From Variovorax paradoxus EPS (GTDB taxonomy: Bacteria; Pseudomonadota; Gammaproteobacteria; Burkholderiales; Burkholderiaceae_C): a DNA stretch of 64,000 nt. The stretch spans positions 3,038,001 to 3,102,000 of the forward strand of contig NC_014931.1 of NCBI RefSeq assembly GCF_000184745.1. Direction: 5' to 3'. Both the position numbers and the translations under genes were made by a program. This document shows positions 43,103-52,968 of this stretch, one piece after another. The notes below the pieces were generated by a model, which was not told the origin of the DNA, did not search any database, and saw only the letters and a list, made by a program, of their open reading frames with translations. The number at the start of each line of letters is the position of its first letter. Position 1 is the first letter of the stretch.

Positions 43103-44362
43103 TCAATGGGCCTGGCGCAGCAGGCGAAGCAACGGAAAGAAGCCGAACAGCGCACGCATGCGCAGCTCGTACAGCAGCAGGTCGGAGAAAAAGGCGGCGA
43201 AGAACACGTAGTGCGGCCGGCCGGGAAAGAGCGCGATCACGGCGCCGTAGGAGGCCATGCGCAGCGCCACCTCCAGCAGCGCCCAGCGTCCGAGCAAGCC
43301 CATCGGCGTGTTGAGCGCCAGCACCATTTCGTGATGGACCGTGTAGGTGCGCAGCAGGAAGTAGGGCGCGATGCACACGAAGATGCCCAGCGCCTCGCCG
43401 CCGACCTTCAGCAGCGGCGCGGCCACCGCCAGCACGCCCGCGAGCAGCGCGAAGAGCACGCAGCCGAGCAGGAACGAATGCCGCGCGAGCCGCAGCGTCG
43501 CGGCGGCGGCCGCACCGCCCGAGGTCGCGTTCAGCATGGCCGGCGTCTTGGTGACCAGAAAGGCCTGCACGAACTGCGAGGGCGCTTCGGCCAGCAGGAA
43601 GGCCAGCTTGAACGCACCCACGTAGCCCAGCGGCATGAAGAGGGCGACGACCAGCAGGTCCGACTTGCGCAGAAGGAAAGTGAGCAGCGCATACACCGTG
43701 GCATGGGCTTGCGAGGGGAGGCCGAGCGCGGGCTTTCCGGCCGGCGGCGCCGGGCCGTTCATCGGCAGGCCGATGGCCGCGCCCACGAGCACGAAGGCGA
43801 CCAGGTTGATGGCCAGCAACTGCGCCACGCCGATCTCGGCATTGAACGCGGCGAGCGCGGCCACGCCCAGCACCAGCAGCGTCGAGCGCAGGCCCGACTC
43901 CAGGTTCAGCAGCCCCGCGATGCCCAGGCCCCGGCTGTACGACAGGCGCAGGCTGTTGAACGCGAAGACCGCGAGCGTCGCCGCGATCAGCGCGAAGGGC
44001 ATGCCCATCACCGGCAGCCGCTGCGCGCTCACGATGACGGCCGCGAGCGCGAGGGCGAGCGGCAGCCCGATGGCCAGCGTGCGCACCATGTCGCCGCGCG
44101 TCACGGCGGGCGGAACCTTCGCGGCGTTGCGGGAGAACAGCAGCGCGCTCCCCAGCGTTCCCACCACCAGCGCCACTTCGAGCACCGACTGGTAGATCGA
44201 GTACTCGCCGAAGCGCGCGGGCGCGACCTGGGCCGCCATGAGAAAGATCGCGAGAAACCCCGACAGGTACACATAGAGCCGCGAGGCGAGCGCACCCAGC
44301 CCCAGGCGCCGCGCGATGCGAGCGCCCGGCAGGGCGAACGAGGCTCCGGCGGACGGCTTCAT
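43103..44362 (-). CDS. Wzx-like polysaccharide flippase
   Basis: A 419-residue polytopic protein with about 12 hydrophobic helices and no enzymatic motif, of the MATE/Wzx lipid-linked oligosaccharide flippase type. It would move the undecaprenyl-linked repeat unit to the periplasm. Its start overlaps the stop of the upstream GT-A-like gene by 4 bp (ATGA). Sequence identity to named flippases cannot be judged by eye; the operon context supports the call. Confidence 0.8.
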   Translation of the reverse strand: MKPSAGASFALPGARIARRLGLGALASRLYVYLSGFLAIFLMAAQVAPARFGEYSIYQSVLEVALVVGTLGSALLFSRNAAKVPPAVTRGDMVRTLAIGLPLALALAAVIVSAQRLPVMGMPFALIAATLAVFAFNSLRLSYSRGLGIAGLLNLESGLRSTLLVLGVAALAAFNAEIGVAQLLAINLVAFVLVGAAIGLPMNGPAPPAGKPALGLPSQAHATVYALLTFLLRKSDLLVVALFMPLGYVGAFKLAFLLAEAPSQFVQAFLVTKTPAMLNATSGGAAAAATLRLARHSFLLGCVLFALLAGVLAVAAPLLKVGGEALGIFVCIAPYFLLRTYTVHHEMVLALNTPMGLLGRWALLEVALRMASYGAVIALFPGRPHYVFFAAFFSDLLLYELRMRALFGFFPLLRLLRQAH

Positions 44363-45312
44363 GGTGCGTTCCGGTCCGCGGGAAATTCCGCCGGCGCGGC
44401 GGCGAAGCTGGGCGCATCCGCCGCGCGCCGGACCCGCATCGCCAGGCCGAATGCGGCGTTCTTCGACCGGCGCGCCATCTGCAGCGCCCAGGTCAGCGCC
44501 GCGACGCTGCGCACCCGGCCGTGCAGCGCAAGCCGCATCGCGCGCTTGGCGGAGCCCTGGAAATGCAGCGCGAGCACCCGCACCGCATCGCCGGCGTGCG
44601 TCTCCAAGCAAGGCCGGCCGTCGACGAACGCGAGGCGCTTGGCCCCGCCGCGAACGTGGAACTCCTGTGCGAGATGGTTGGTTCCGCCGTTGATGTTGTG
44701 GTCGATCACCTGGCCCTCGAACACCCGGTTGATCGGCGCGGCGTTGCCCGTGGCCTGCGCCCACAGGTAGAGCAGCGTCATGTCCGAGACGCCGCCGCGC
44801 ACGCCGCGCGCCGCGAAGCGCTCGGCGATGTCTCGCAACTGCTGCAAGCCCATCGGGGTGGTGTAGGTCTCGATGAGGCAGGCGACGAAATCGTGCAGCG
44901 CCGTCGCCTTCCAGTAGCTCACGTGCGGCGAGATCTGGCAGGGGTTCCAGCCGTCGGCCGGCCGGATGAAGGAGCCGGAGAACCCGGCGCCTCCCACCAG
45001 CTTCGCGATGTGCGCGCCGGCGCCGCGAAACAGCAGCACGTCGCTGTCGATCAGCACGAATTCGCGGCACTCGGGATGCGCCGCCAGGTAGCCGGCCAGG
45101 ATGAAGTAGCGCCGAAAGCAGATCTTCTCGAACTCGGGCGTGTTGCTCGACAGGTGCACATAGGCCTGGCAGAAGCGCTTGTACGCATAGCCGGCCTCGA
45201 TCTCGCCCAGCACGAGCAGGCGTTCGTCCGCGCGCAGGGCCGCCTCGCGGCACAGGCGCAGCGTGTCGTTCTGACGGTCTTCCACGACGATGAAGGCAGG
45301 GGTGTTGTTCAT
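44359..45312 (-). CDS. Putative GT-A-type glycosyltransferase (function unknown)
   Basis: A 317-residue soluble protein that looks like a nucleotide-diphospho-sugar transferase: a 'FVLIDSDVLLFRG' stretch around residue 88 supplies an acidic D-x-D metal site, and a later 'GVSDMTLLYLWAQ' and 'VIDHNINGG' resemble the acceptor side. No membrane segment. The family is not one I can name with certainty. The overlap with the flippase gene downstream shows it belongs to the polysaccharide operon. Confidence 0.7.
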   Translation of the reverse strand: MNNTPAFIVVEDRQNDTLRLCREAALRADERLLVLGEIEAGYAYKRFCQAYVHLSSNTPEFEKICFRRYFILAGYLAAHPECREFVLIDSDVLLFRGAGAHIAKLVGGAGFSGSFIRPADGWNPCQISPHVSYWKATALHDFVACLIETYTTPMGLQQLRDIAERFAARGVRGGVSDMTLLYLWAQATGNAAPINRVFEGQVIDHNINGGTNHLAQEFHVRGGAKRLAFVDGRPCLETHAGDAVRVLALHFQGSAKRAMRLALHGRVRSVAALTWALQMARRSKNAAFGLAMRVRRAADAPSFAAAPAEFPADRNAP

Positions 45313-45341
45313 GGCGGGGCGGTGGTTGTCGAACGGGGTGT

Positions 45342-46370
45342 TCAGGGCCGCGGCGCGGTGGCGCTGCGCACCAGGGCCACGTGCGCGGGCAGGAAATGGA
45401 AGTTGCTGTCCAGCGGCAGGTCCAGCGTGAGCATTCCGCCGGCGGCGGTCGCGTCGCCGATCCAGCCGCGCAGCCGCGCGGCCGAGAAGCGCGCCGTGCT
45501 CGGCCGGCCCCAGTGCGTGCCCAGCGGCGTGAGCACATGCAGCCTCAGCTCGGACGGCGGCGACACGAGGCGCGCGGTGGGCTGCAGGTACTCGCCCGCC
45601 ATGAGGTTCTGGCAGGGCGCGCTCTTGAGGCTGAAGCGCGCCTGCCCCTCGCCGGCGTTGAAGGCCAGCCAGCGGTTCGATGCGCCGCTGCGGGCGGCCG
45701 CGCACAGCTTGCCCCAGTCGTCCGCCGTCATGCCGGTGGTGTTGTAGACGCCGTCGAACCACCAGCCGGTGGCGAGCGGGCCGTAGTGGTCCGACCAGTC
45801 CTTGATCACCGCCGACCACGCGGCGATGAAGCGCGGCGGCGGCGGCAGTTGCTCCGAAACATCGCCCAGGCATTCCATGAGGTACGGGTCCGCTTGGGGC
45901 GCTCGGAACGGCAGGTACAGGATGAGCGCGATGTCCCGGCGCTGCAGCGCGCGGCCGATCGCCAGGGGCAGGTCGCGCGGCGCGCGGTTCCTGGCGCTGC
46001 GCGGGCACAGCGTTTCCAGCGCGGCATTCGGCGCGATGTACTGGCCGTTGTTCTGCCCGAGCGTGAGGATGAGGTAGCTCGCGCGCATCTCGGCGAGCGA
46101 GTCCGCCAGCGCCTCGGCGTCGAAGCGCGCGAGTTCGCCGGCGGACTGCTTGTCGGGCAGGTAATGCACCATCACGCCGAAACTGGGGGCGGGCGGGCCG
46201 GCCTTGCCGGGTTCAGGGGAGGGAGCGGCTGGAGCGGGGACGACCCGTTGAACCTTGAGCGCTCCCGCCTGCGCAGGCATGTGCCATGCCCACGCGGCCA
46301 TCGCGAGCGCGACGGCGGCGAGCCCGCGAAGCAGAACGGGAGCGACCCATGGGCACACGCGTTTCGTCAT
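45342..46370 (-). CDS. Secreted GH29/alpha-L-fucosidase-like TIM-barrel protein
   Basis: A 342-residue exported protein: signal peptide at 1-35 (AQA-GA), then a Pro-rich stretch and a barrel-like domain. The pieces 'FGVMVHYLP' (about 64), 'LILTLGQNNGQY' and 'GWWFDGVYN' (about 208) echo the 'FGxxxHW', 'LTaKHHDGF' and 'WFDG' landmarks of GH29 alpha-L-fucosidases. If so, Asp in WWFDG would be the nucleophile. A fucose-cleaving enzyme would fit a fucose-containing polysaccharide, acting in trimming or turnover. The match is weak and may be only a related fold. Confidence 0.55.
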   Translation of the reverse strand: MTKRVCPWVAPVLLRGLAAVALAMAAWAWHMPAQAGALKVQRVVPAPAAPSPEPGKAGPPAPSFGVMVHYLPDKQSAGELARFDAEALADSLAEMRASYLILTLGQNNGQYIAPNAALETLCPRSARNRAPRDLPLAIGRALQRRDIALILYLPFRAPQADPYLMECLGDVSEQLPPPPRFIAAWSAVIKDWSDHYGPLATGWWFDGVYNTTGMTADDWGKLCAAARSGASNRWLAFNAGEGQARFSLKSAPCQNLMAGEYLQPTARLVSPPSELRLHVLTPLGTHWGRPSTARFSAARLRGWIGDATAAGGMLTLDLPLDSNFHFLPAHVALVRSATAPRP

Positions 46371-47461
46371 TGCATCGCCTCCGTCAGCGGAGCGGGCCGG
46401 CGCTTCAGCGTGAAGTAGCTTGCGGCCACCGCGCTCGGCACGCAGTCGCGCGAGTGCTGCCAGGTCGGGCGCGTGCGCTGGTGGTCGGCGAGGTAGCGCC
46501 CGACCGGTGCGAGATCGCAGCGCTCGCTGCCGATGAAGAAGGCGTAGCCGGAGAACAGCTCCCGGTGCACCGGAATGTCCGAGAGCAGCAACGGCACGCC
46601 CAGCGTGGCCGCCTCGGCCGCCGAGAGGTTGAAGCCCTCCGAGGTGGACAGCGAGATGAACGCCGCCGCCCCGCGGTACAGCCGGAACAGTTCGTCGCGC
46701 GGAACCAGTCCGCGGTGCCGCACGCTGCCCCGCAGGGCCGGCGCCTGGGCGGCGATCATCCGTTCGATCTCGGCCGCGCCGTTGCCGGTGATGTCGAGGT
46801 GGTCGACCAGGCCTTCGCGCTTCATGCGCTCGAACAGCTTCAGGATGCCGCCGAAGTTCTTGTGCGGGTAGTAGTGGTAGGCCGCGATCAGGTAGCGGTC
46901 GCCCTGCGTGCGGGCGCCGTCGGCGGCGTTCTCGCGGCTGCGGCCGCCCGGTCCCGCGTCCACCGGATTGAAGATCACCGCCGGTCGTGCGCAGCGCGCG
47001 AAGTGCCGCTCGAAATCTTCCTGGCTGCTCCTGCTGATGAACACCACGTCGGCCGCGCTGCGCGCAAGGCGGCGCAGGTTCCAGTCGAGCCACAGGCGCT
47101 TGGCCGGCGTGAAGTACTGCGGGTGGGACTTGTACTGCAGGTCGTGCACCACCACGATCGAATCGGTGTGGCGCCCGAAGGGCGAGAACGGCAGGAAGTA
47201 GTTGGGGAAGAGCGAGAACATCCGCTCGCCCGAGAACCATGCGCGCACGCGGTGGAAGTTGTAGAGCAGGATGTCCAGCACGAAGCGGCTGATGCGCAGC
47301 CGGCGCGCCGCCGCATAGACGAGCGGATGGCGCTCGCTCACCGGCTGCACCTGGTCGTCGGGCGACAGGCGCATGCTGCGCAAAAGCACTTCGGACACGT
47401 TGAGCACGCCGCCCGCCGACCGGTTCAGCCGGATGGTGTCGTAGAAGAGATAGGTGGCCAT
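46367..47461 (-). CDS. Group 1 (GT4-like) glycosyltransferase
   Basis: A 364-residue GT-B glycosyltransferase. The N-terminal half has 'GGVLNVSEVLLRSM' and 'IVVVHDLQYKSHPQYFT', the C-terminal half 'YHYYPHKNFGGILKLF' and 'ISLSTSEGFNLSAAEAATLGVPLLLSDIPVHRE', the donor-binding region of GT4 enzymes. The 'HDLQ...HPQYFTPAKR' pattern is found in mannosyl- or rhamnosyltransferases of capsule clusters; donor and acceptor remain unknown. It overlaps the next gene by 4 bp. Confidence 0.88.
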   Translation of the reverse strand: MATYLFYDTIRLNRSAGGVLNVSEVLLRSMRLSPDDQVQPVSERHPLVYAAARRLRISRFVLDILLYNFHRVRAWFSGERMFSLFPNYFLPFSPFGRHTDSIVVVHDLQYKSHPQYFTPAKRLWLDWNLRRLARSAADVVFISRSSQEDFERHFARCARPAVIFNPVDAGPGGRSRENAADGARTQGDRYLIAAYHYYPHKNFGGILKLFERMKREGLVDHLDITGNGAAEIERMIAAQAPALRGSVRHRGLVPRDELFRLYRGAAAFISLSTSEGFNLSAAEAATLGVPLLLSDIPVHRELFSGYAFFIGSERCDLAPVGRYLADHQRTRPTWQHSRDCVPSAVAASYFTLKRRPAPLTEAMQ

Positions 47462-47484
47462 GGGCGCTTTTCCTTCTCCGTCTT

Positions 47485-48849
47485 TCACGCGGCGGGCGCG
47501 CCGGCGCGCGCCGCATCGAGCGCCGGCTCCGCGCCCGTTTCGCGCGCCGCTTCCCGCACCGGTACGCGCACCGTGCGCCGGAACCACGAACTCAGGCTGC
47601 CCGCGACCAGCGCCGCGATCAGCCCCGAGGCCGCGAACGGCCCCCAGCCGAGGATCGGGCCGCGCATGAACGGCACGTAGGCCGCGAGCATCACCAGCGC
47701 GCACAGGTAGGTGGCGGTCAGCGCGCGGCGCGGATCGACGATGCGGTCGACCCAGCGAAAGCCCGCCGAGATCGCGAAGCCCAGCAGCGCCGGCCCCAGC
47801 AGCCCGAAGTCGAAGTACGCGGTGGCGAACGGCGGCAGCGACAGGTTGCGCTGCGAGAAATTGGCGGCCACCGCCGACCAGCCGAGCGGGTCGAAGCCGG
47901 GAAACATCTTCAGGTCGCGCGGCAGGAAGAACGACACGGCCGACAGCAGGTAGCGCCCGAGGCCGGCGTCGGGCGAGGGCGCGCGCTCCAGGAGGCCCGC
48001 AATGACGAACATCGCGTCGAAGTCCTGGCTGAACGGAAACGACTCCAGGCCCGCGCCCCACATGGCGTCGCGCGAGATCAGGTTCAGCACCGGGCCCAGG
48101 CCCGCGATGGCGCCGAAGACCACGGCCGACAGCATCCAGCGGTGGCTGCGCGCAATGGCATGGATGAGCAGCGGCAGGAGCCCGATGAGGATGATCTGGC
48201 GCGCCGTATTGACAGGGTTCGCGGCCAGGGCGGCCAGCGCGAATGCCAGGCCCGCCGCGCACCAGGCGCCCAGCGTGCGCTGGCGCACCGCGTGGATCGC
48301 CAGCGCCACGAAGCACATCAGCACCACCAGTTTGGGAATCGTGGAATAGACGATGAAGTCGATCGGCAGGCTGTCGTCGTCCGCGACCACGCCGCGCGCC
48401 ACGAAGTTGAGGTCGGGCCGGATGAACAGTGCCGCGAACGCCGCGAGCGAGCAGCTCAAAAGCAGCAGAAAGGGATGGGCCACGCCCGCGCCGCGATCGG
48501 CACCACGCAGCGCCCGCGCCGGCGGATGCGCGGGCGTGCCCAGGCGCGCGGCCTCCACGCCGGCCATGTACAGCAGGAGCAGCATCAGCGCCTGCGTGTG
48601 CGCCGCGCTGCCGAGGATGCCCACTTCCCAGAAGTCGACGTCCGCGGCGATCTGCATCGCCGGGGCGAGCGAGAAGTAGATGAGAACCACCGTGTAGTGG
48701 ATCAGCAGGAACACGCTGTCGCCCGCGGCGCCGAGCATCGACAGCTGCACCGCCGCCAGCACGAACACGGCCCAGTAGCCCCAGACCGGGTCGACCAGCC
48801 CGCAGAGCAGGGCAGCGGCGATGCCGCACCAGAAGGTGAGGGTTCTCAT
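47485..48849 (-). CDS. Wzy-like polysaccharide polymerase / O-antigen polymerase family
   Basis: A 454-residue membrane protein with about 12 helices and a long central periplasmic loop (about 255-330), the topology of Wzy polymerases that join repeat units in the periplasm. No sequence motif is diagnostic; the gene order between a sugar transferase/fcl side and glycosyltransferases supports it. ATG 48849 lies 28 bp after fcl. Confidence 0.75.
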   Translation of the reverse strand: MRTLTFWCGIAAALLCGLVDPVWGYWAVFVLAAVQLSMLGAAGDSVFLLIHYTVVLIYFSLAPAMQIAADVDFWEVGILGSAAHTQALMLLLLYMAGVEAARLGTPAHPPARALRGADRGAGVAHPFLLLLSCSLAAFAALFIRPDLNFVARGVVADDDSLPIDFIVYSTIPKLVVLMCFVALAIHAVRQRTLGAWCAAGLAFALAALAANPVNTARQIILIGLLPLLIHAIARSHRWMLSAVVFGAIAGLGPVLNLISRDAMWGAGLESFPFSQDFDAMFVIAGLLERAPSPDAGLGRYLLSAVSFFLPRDLKMFPGFDPLGWSAVAANFSQRNLSLPPFATAYFDFGLLGPALLGFAISAGFRWVDRIVDPRRALTATYLCALVMLAAYVPFMRGPILGWGPFAASGLIAALVAGSLSSWFRRTVRVPVREAARETGAEPALDAARAGAPAA

Positions 48850-48877
48850 GGCTGCTTCCGTGTGGTGTGCGCGCGCG

Positions 48878-49858
48878 TCAGGCGTGCTCGGCGATCGCGT
48901 CGACCGGCCGCGTGGCCTTCTGGTAGTCCGCGTAGGTGCGGCGCAGGCCCTCGGCCAGCGGCACCGTGGCGCGCCAGCCGAAGGTGGCGGCGCGCGACAC
49001 GTCCAAGAGCTTGCGCGGCGCGCCGTCGGGCTGCGCGAGGTCGTAGCGGATGCTGCCCTCGTAGCCCACCGTCTCGCGGATCTGCTCGACCAGCTCGGCG
49101 ATCGACACGTCCTCGCCGGTGCCCAGGTTGATGTGGCCGCGCATCGGGTCGGTGTGCTGGTCGTAGGCCGCGCGCGGCAGGTTCATCACATCGAGGCAGC
49201 CTTCGACCATGTCGTCCACATACAGGAACTCGCGCCGCGCGCGGCCGCTGCCCCAGATCAGCACGCTCGGTGCGCGGCTGATCTTGGCCAGGTGGAAGCG
49301 CTGGATCAGCGCGGGCACCACATGGCTGTTCTCCAGGTGGTAGTTGTCGCCGGGGCCGTAGAGGTTGCTCGGCATCACGCTGCGGTAGTCGATGCCGTGT
49401 GTGGCGCCGTACTGCCGGTTGTAGCTTTCGCAGAGCTTGATGCCCGCGATCTTGGCGATCGCATAGGGCTCGTTGGTGGGCTCCAGCTTGCCGGTGAGCA
49501 GCGCGTCCTCGCGGATCGGTTGGTCGGCCAGCCGCGGGTAGATGCAGCTCGATCCAAGAAACAGCAGCCGCTTCACGTCCGAGACGAACGCCTGGTGCGT
49601 GATGTTGGCCGCGATCAGCAGGTTCTCGTAGATGAACTGCGCGGGGTAGGTCATGTTGGCGTGGATGCCGCCTACCTTGGCGGCCGCCACGTAGACCTGG
49701 TCGATGCGCTCGGTCGCAAAGAAGCGCGCGACCGCCGCCTGGTCCAGCAGATCGAGTTCCGCGCGCGATCGCGTCACCACCTCGTGGCCGAGTTCGACCA
49801 GCCGCCTCGTGAGCGTCTGGCCCACCATCCCGCGATGACCTGCAACATAGATACGCAT
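48878..49858 (-). CDS. fcl: GDP-L-fucose synthase
   Basis: A 326-residue epimerase/reductase that turns GDP-4-keto-6-deoxymannose into GDP-L-fucose. It has '[16 protein letters not shown]', the catalytic 'GSSCIYP' segment with Ser and Cys, and the YxxxK pair in 'PYAIAKIAG'. '[10 protein letters not shown]' is typical. Together with manC and gmd it completes the pathway from mannose-6-phosphate except for phosphomannomutase. It follows the sugar transferase by 64 bp. Confidence 0.96.
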   Translation of the reverse strand: MRIYVAGHRGMVGQTLTRRLVELGHEVVTRSRAELDLLDQAAVARFFATERIDQVYVAAAKVGGIHANMTYPAQFIYENLLIAANITHQAFVSDVKRLLFLGSSCIYPRLADQPIREDALLTGKLEPTNEPYAIAKIAGIKLCESYNRQYGATHGIDYRSVMPSNLYGPGDNYHLENSHVVPALIQRFHLAKISRAPSVLIWGSGRARREFLYVDDMVEGCLDVMNLPRAAYDQHTDPMRGHINLGTGEDVSIAELVEQIRETVGYEGSIRYDLAQPDGAPRKLLDVSRAATFGWRATVPLAEGLRRTYADYQKATRPVDAIAEHA

Positions 49859-49922
49859 ATCGTTCTTTCGGTGAAGGAGTTGATGAATCGGAGGAGAGGA
49901 AAAAATCTGTGACGGGGCTGGC

Positions 49923-50639
49923 TCAGCGCGAGCCGCGCGCTCCCGCGACGACGCCGAAGGTCTTCAGCACGATCGCCATGTCGCCCAGCACCGACAGCGT
50001 GGCCACGTACTCGGCGTCCATCGCCGCGCGGCGGCGGTAGCTCACCTCGTTGCGTCCGCTGATCTGCCAGAGGCCGGTGATGCCGGGGCGCACCGCGCAG
50101 TAGTGGTTCCAGTACGGCCCGTACAGGCCCTTCTGCGCGAACATGCAGGGGCGCGGGCCGACCATGCTCATGTCGCCCTTGAGCACGTTCCAGAACTGAG
50201 GGAACTCGTCGATGCTGTACTTGCGAAGGAACGCGCCCAGACGGGTGATGCGCGGGTCGTGCGCCAGCTTCTGGAACTTGTGCCACTCGCGCCGCGCGTC
50301 TTCGTTCTCGCGCAGGTGCCGCGCCAGCACCGCATCGGCGTCGGGCACCATGGTGCGGAACTTGTAGAAGCGGAACACCTTGCCGTTGCGGCCGTAGCGC
50401 GGCTGCATGTAGATGGCCGGGCTGCCCGAAGTGAGCAGCACGCCCGCCCAGATGAGCGCATAGGCCCAGCCGAAGCACACGAAGAAGGTGCCCGCCATGA
50501 GGATGTCCACCGCGCGCTTGCTGCCGCGCAGCAGCCGCGAGCCGCCCAGTGGTGCCGTCCCGCCGGCATGGGCGCCGGGCGGCGCGGCTGCGGACGAGGG
50601 CGCGCCGCTCCCCTGCGTTCCGGAGTGCAGCGTATTCAT
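49923..50639 (-). CDS. Undecaprenyl-phosphate sugar phosphotransferase (WcaJ-like, short monotopic form)
   Basis: A 238-residue initiating phosphoglycosyl transferase that loads the first sugar phosphate onto undecaprenyl phosphate. One re-entrant hydrophobic helix (about 45-68) follows the basic 'KRAVDI'; the catalytic region has '[10 protein letters not shown]' (Asp-Ala-Asp), '[27 protein letters not shown]' and '[13 protein letters not shown]'. It is the short single-domain version without the multi-helix N-terminal part of WcaJ. First sugar is likely glucose or galactose. It overlaps wzc by 4 bp. Confidence 0.9.
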   Translation of the reverse strand: MNTLHSGTQGSGAPSSAAAPPGAHAGGTAPLGGSRLLRGSKRAVDILMAGTFFVCFGWAYALIWAGVLLTSGSPAIYMQPRYGRNGKVFRFYKFRTMVPDADAVLARHLRENEDARREWHKFQKLAHDPRITRLGAFLRKYSIDEFPQFWNVLKGDMSMVGPRPCMFAQKGLYGPYWNHYCAVRPGITGLWQISGRNEVSYRRRAAMDAEYVATLSVLGDMAIVLKTFGVVAGARGSR

Positions 50640-52912
50640 GATGCGGCGTGCTCCGGCTCGGGCCGGCGGGTGTGGCCGAGGGCCGGGTAGGCCTGCGGAG
50701 GGACGCGGTAGACGCCATATCCGTAGCCGTAGCTGCCGTAGCGCTGCTGCCGTGCGTCCAGCCCGTTGAGCACCACGCCGTGGAACGACGCGCCCACGTG
50801 TGCGAGCCGCTTGGCGCTTTCCAACAGGTCGCCCAGTTGGCTCTCGCCCGCGCGGGCCAGCAGCAGCAGCGTGCCCATGGCCGATGCCATCGCCACGGTT
50901 TCGGTCGCCCAAAGGATGGGGGGCGCATCGATGAGCACGATGTCGTAGCGCGCCGAAAGCGTGGCGAGCAATTGCGTGAACGCATCGCCCGCGAGGGCCG
51001 TGGCCGGGTCCTGCGGCAGCGTGCCGCTGGTGATCACGTCCAGGTGCGGCAGCACCTGCGCATGCGTGGCCTGCGAGAGCGTCGCGCTGCCGGCGATGAG
51101 CTCCGCGAGGCCCTTGTCATGCGCCAGCCCGAACTGCGCCGCGAGGCTGCCGCGGCGCACGTCGGCATCGATCAGCAGCACGCGCTTGCCCGAGGCCGCG
51201 AGCATGGCGGCCAGGTTCGCCGAGACGAAGGTCTTGCCCGCGCCCGGCGTGGCGCTGGTCAGCAGGATGCGGTTGTTCGGCGCCCCCAGCATCGTGAAGC
51301 GCAGCGTGGTGCGCAGCCGGCGCACGCCCTCCAGCGCCGCATCTTCCGGATGCAGCGCCGCGAGCACCTTCACGCCCGGCTTTCCCTGGCGGATGGCGCG
51401 GTCGAGGCGGGCCTGCTGCAGGCTGAGCGCGATCGTGCTGTAGACGTCCAGGCCGGTGTGCGCCTCGATCTCTTCGGGGCTGGCAACCGTGCGCTTGAGC
51501 GTCTTGCGCAGGATCGCGGTGGCCGCGCCGAGGAACAGGCCCGCCACCAGCGCGAGCGCCATCACGATGGCCGCCTTGGGCCGCACCGGCTTCTCGGGCA
51601 GCAGCGCGGGGTCGAGCACGCGGACGTTGCCGATCCTGCCTTCGCGCGCCAGCCGCATCTGCAGCGAACTGTTCAGCAGCGACGCATACAGGTCGGTGTT
51701 GACCTTGATGTCGCGCTGCATGCGCACCGAGTTCTGCTGCAGCATCGGCATGCGGCGGATGCGGCTGTCCACCGCGCCGAGTTCCCTGCGCAGCGAGGCG
51801 ATCTGCGCATCCAGCGTCATCACCACCGGATGCTGGGCGGTGAAGCGGCTGGTGAGGTCCAGGCGCTTCAGGCGCGCATCGAAGAGCTTGGACTGCAGGT
51901 CGAGGTTCTGCGCGAGGGCGTTGCGGGCCTCGTCGTCCAGGCTGATGGTTCCGTTCTGGTTGCGGTACTGGTTGTAGACCTCCTCCGACTGCTCCAGCTG
52001 CTGCCTGAACTTCGGCAGCTCGGTGCCCAGAAAGTCGAGCGTGCGCTCGGCCTGCGCGGTCTTCTGGTCGATGTTCTGCCGCACGTAGAGGCGCGACACC
52101 TCGTTGAGCAGGTCGGTCAGCTGCGTCCGGTTGCCGGTCTGCCAGCTCACGTCCATCACGCCGGACTGCTTGCCTTTCTCGATCACGCGCAGGTCGTTCT
52201 GCAGCTCCAGCAGCACGAGCTGCCTGGAGCGGCGGGTGAGCTCGAAGGCGCCGCCGGGGCGGGCCTCGAACGAGCCCACCAGCAGGCGGATCGCGCCGCC
52301 CGGCACCGAGGCTTCGAGCGGCACGCCCACGCGTCCCTGCAGCGGTGTGGCGAGGTCCGGATGCGTGAGCGTGTAGCTGCCGTTCTCGCCGGCGGTGAGC
52401 AGGAAGCGCTTGCCTTCGAACGCCGGCGGCACGTCCATCTGCGCGACCGCGATCCGCTCGGTGCCGGTCACCCAGCCGCCCAGGCCGAGGAAGCCCGGGC
52501 TCGAGAGTTCGGTCGAATGCCGGGCGATGAAGTCGCCCACCAGCGGCAGGTAGTGCGGCTGCGCCTCGATGAAGAGGCGGGTGTTCTCGATCGCCTGGCC
52601 GAGCACCATGCGCGACTTCAGGATCTCGGCCTCGCCCGAGGTCGGCGTCTTCACGCTCACCCCGTTGACCGCGGCATCGGCGGGCGTGGAGGAGCGGTCG
52701 GCGTCCTCCACCTGGATCAGCACGTTCGCCTCGTACACCCGCGGCCCGAAGAGCGCGTAGCACGCGCCCACCAGCAGCGCCGCGGCGGTGATCGCGGCAA
52801 TCAGCCATCGATGGTCGAGCAGGATGTCGATGTATTCCCTCGGCCCCGAGCGGGGCCGGTCGGGTTCCGCGCCCTGGGGTGCGGGAAGCGGGGGGTACCA
52901 GCGGGCGTTCAT
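50636..52912 (-). CDS. wzc: Polysaccharide co-polymerase and BY-kinase (Wzc-like)
   Basis: A 758-residue inner-membrane tyrosine autokinase. The first helix lies at about 36-55, a long periplasmic Wzz-like domain with coiled coil (about 320-440) follows, and the second helix is at about 475-495. The cytoplasmic kinase has Walker A 'TPGAGKTFVSANLA', Walker A' 'VLLIDADVRRG' and Walker B 'IVLIDAPP'. The C-terminus holds a cluster of six tyrosines (YGSYGYGYGVYRVPPQAY), the autophosphorylation tail. It controls chain length and export with Wza, 56 bp upstream. No Wzb phosphatase gene is in the window. Confidence 0.95.
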   Translation of the reverse strand: MNARWYPPLPAPQGAEPDRPRSGPREYIDILLDHRWLIAAITAAALLVGACYALFGPRVYEANVLIQVEDADRSSTPADAAVNGVSVKTPTSGEAEILKSRMVLGQAIENTRLFIEAQPHYLPLVGDFIARHSTELSSPGFLGLGGWVTGTERIAVAQMDVPPAFEGKRFLLTAGENGSYTLTHPDLATPLQGRVGVPLEASVPGGAIRLLVGSFEARPGGAFELTRRSRQLVLLELQNDLRVIEKGKQSGVMDVSWQTGNRTQLTDLLNEVSRLYVRQNIDQKTAQAERTLDFLGTELPKFRQQLEQSEEVYNQYRNQNGTISLDDEARNALAQNLDLQSKLFDARLKRLDLTSRFTAQHPVVMTLDAQIASLRRELGAVDSRIRRMPMLQQNSVRMQRDIKVNTDLYASLLNSSLQMRLAREGRIGNVRVLDPALLPEKPVRPKAAIVMALALVAGLFLGAATAILRKTLKRTVASPEEIEAHTGLDVYSTIALSLQQARLDRAIRQGKPGVKVLAALHPEDAALEGVRRLRTTLRFTMLGAPNNRILLTSATPGAGKTFVSANLAAMLAASGKRVLLIDADVRRGSLAAQFGLAHDKGLAELIAGSATLSQATHAQVLPHLDVITSGTLPQDPATALAGDAFTQLLATLSARYDIVLIDAPPILWATETVAMASAMGTLLLLARAGESQLGDLLESAKRLAHVGASFHGVVLNGLDARQQRYGSYGYGYGVYRVPPQAYPALGHTRRPEPEHAAS

Positions 52913-52968
52913 GGGGTCACCTTCTTTCCGTGTCGGGTGTGCGGGTGGGATGAGAGGGGCGCGGCGGC

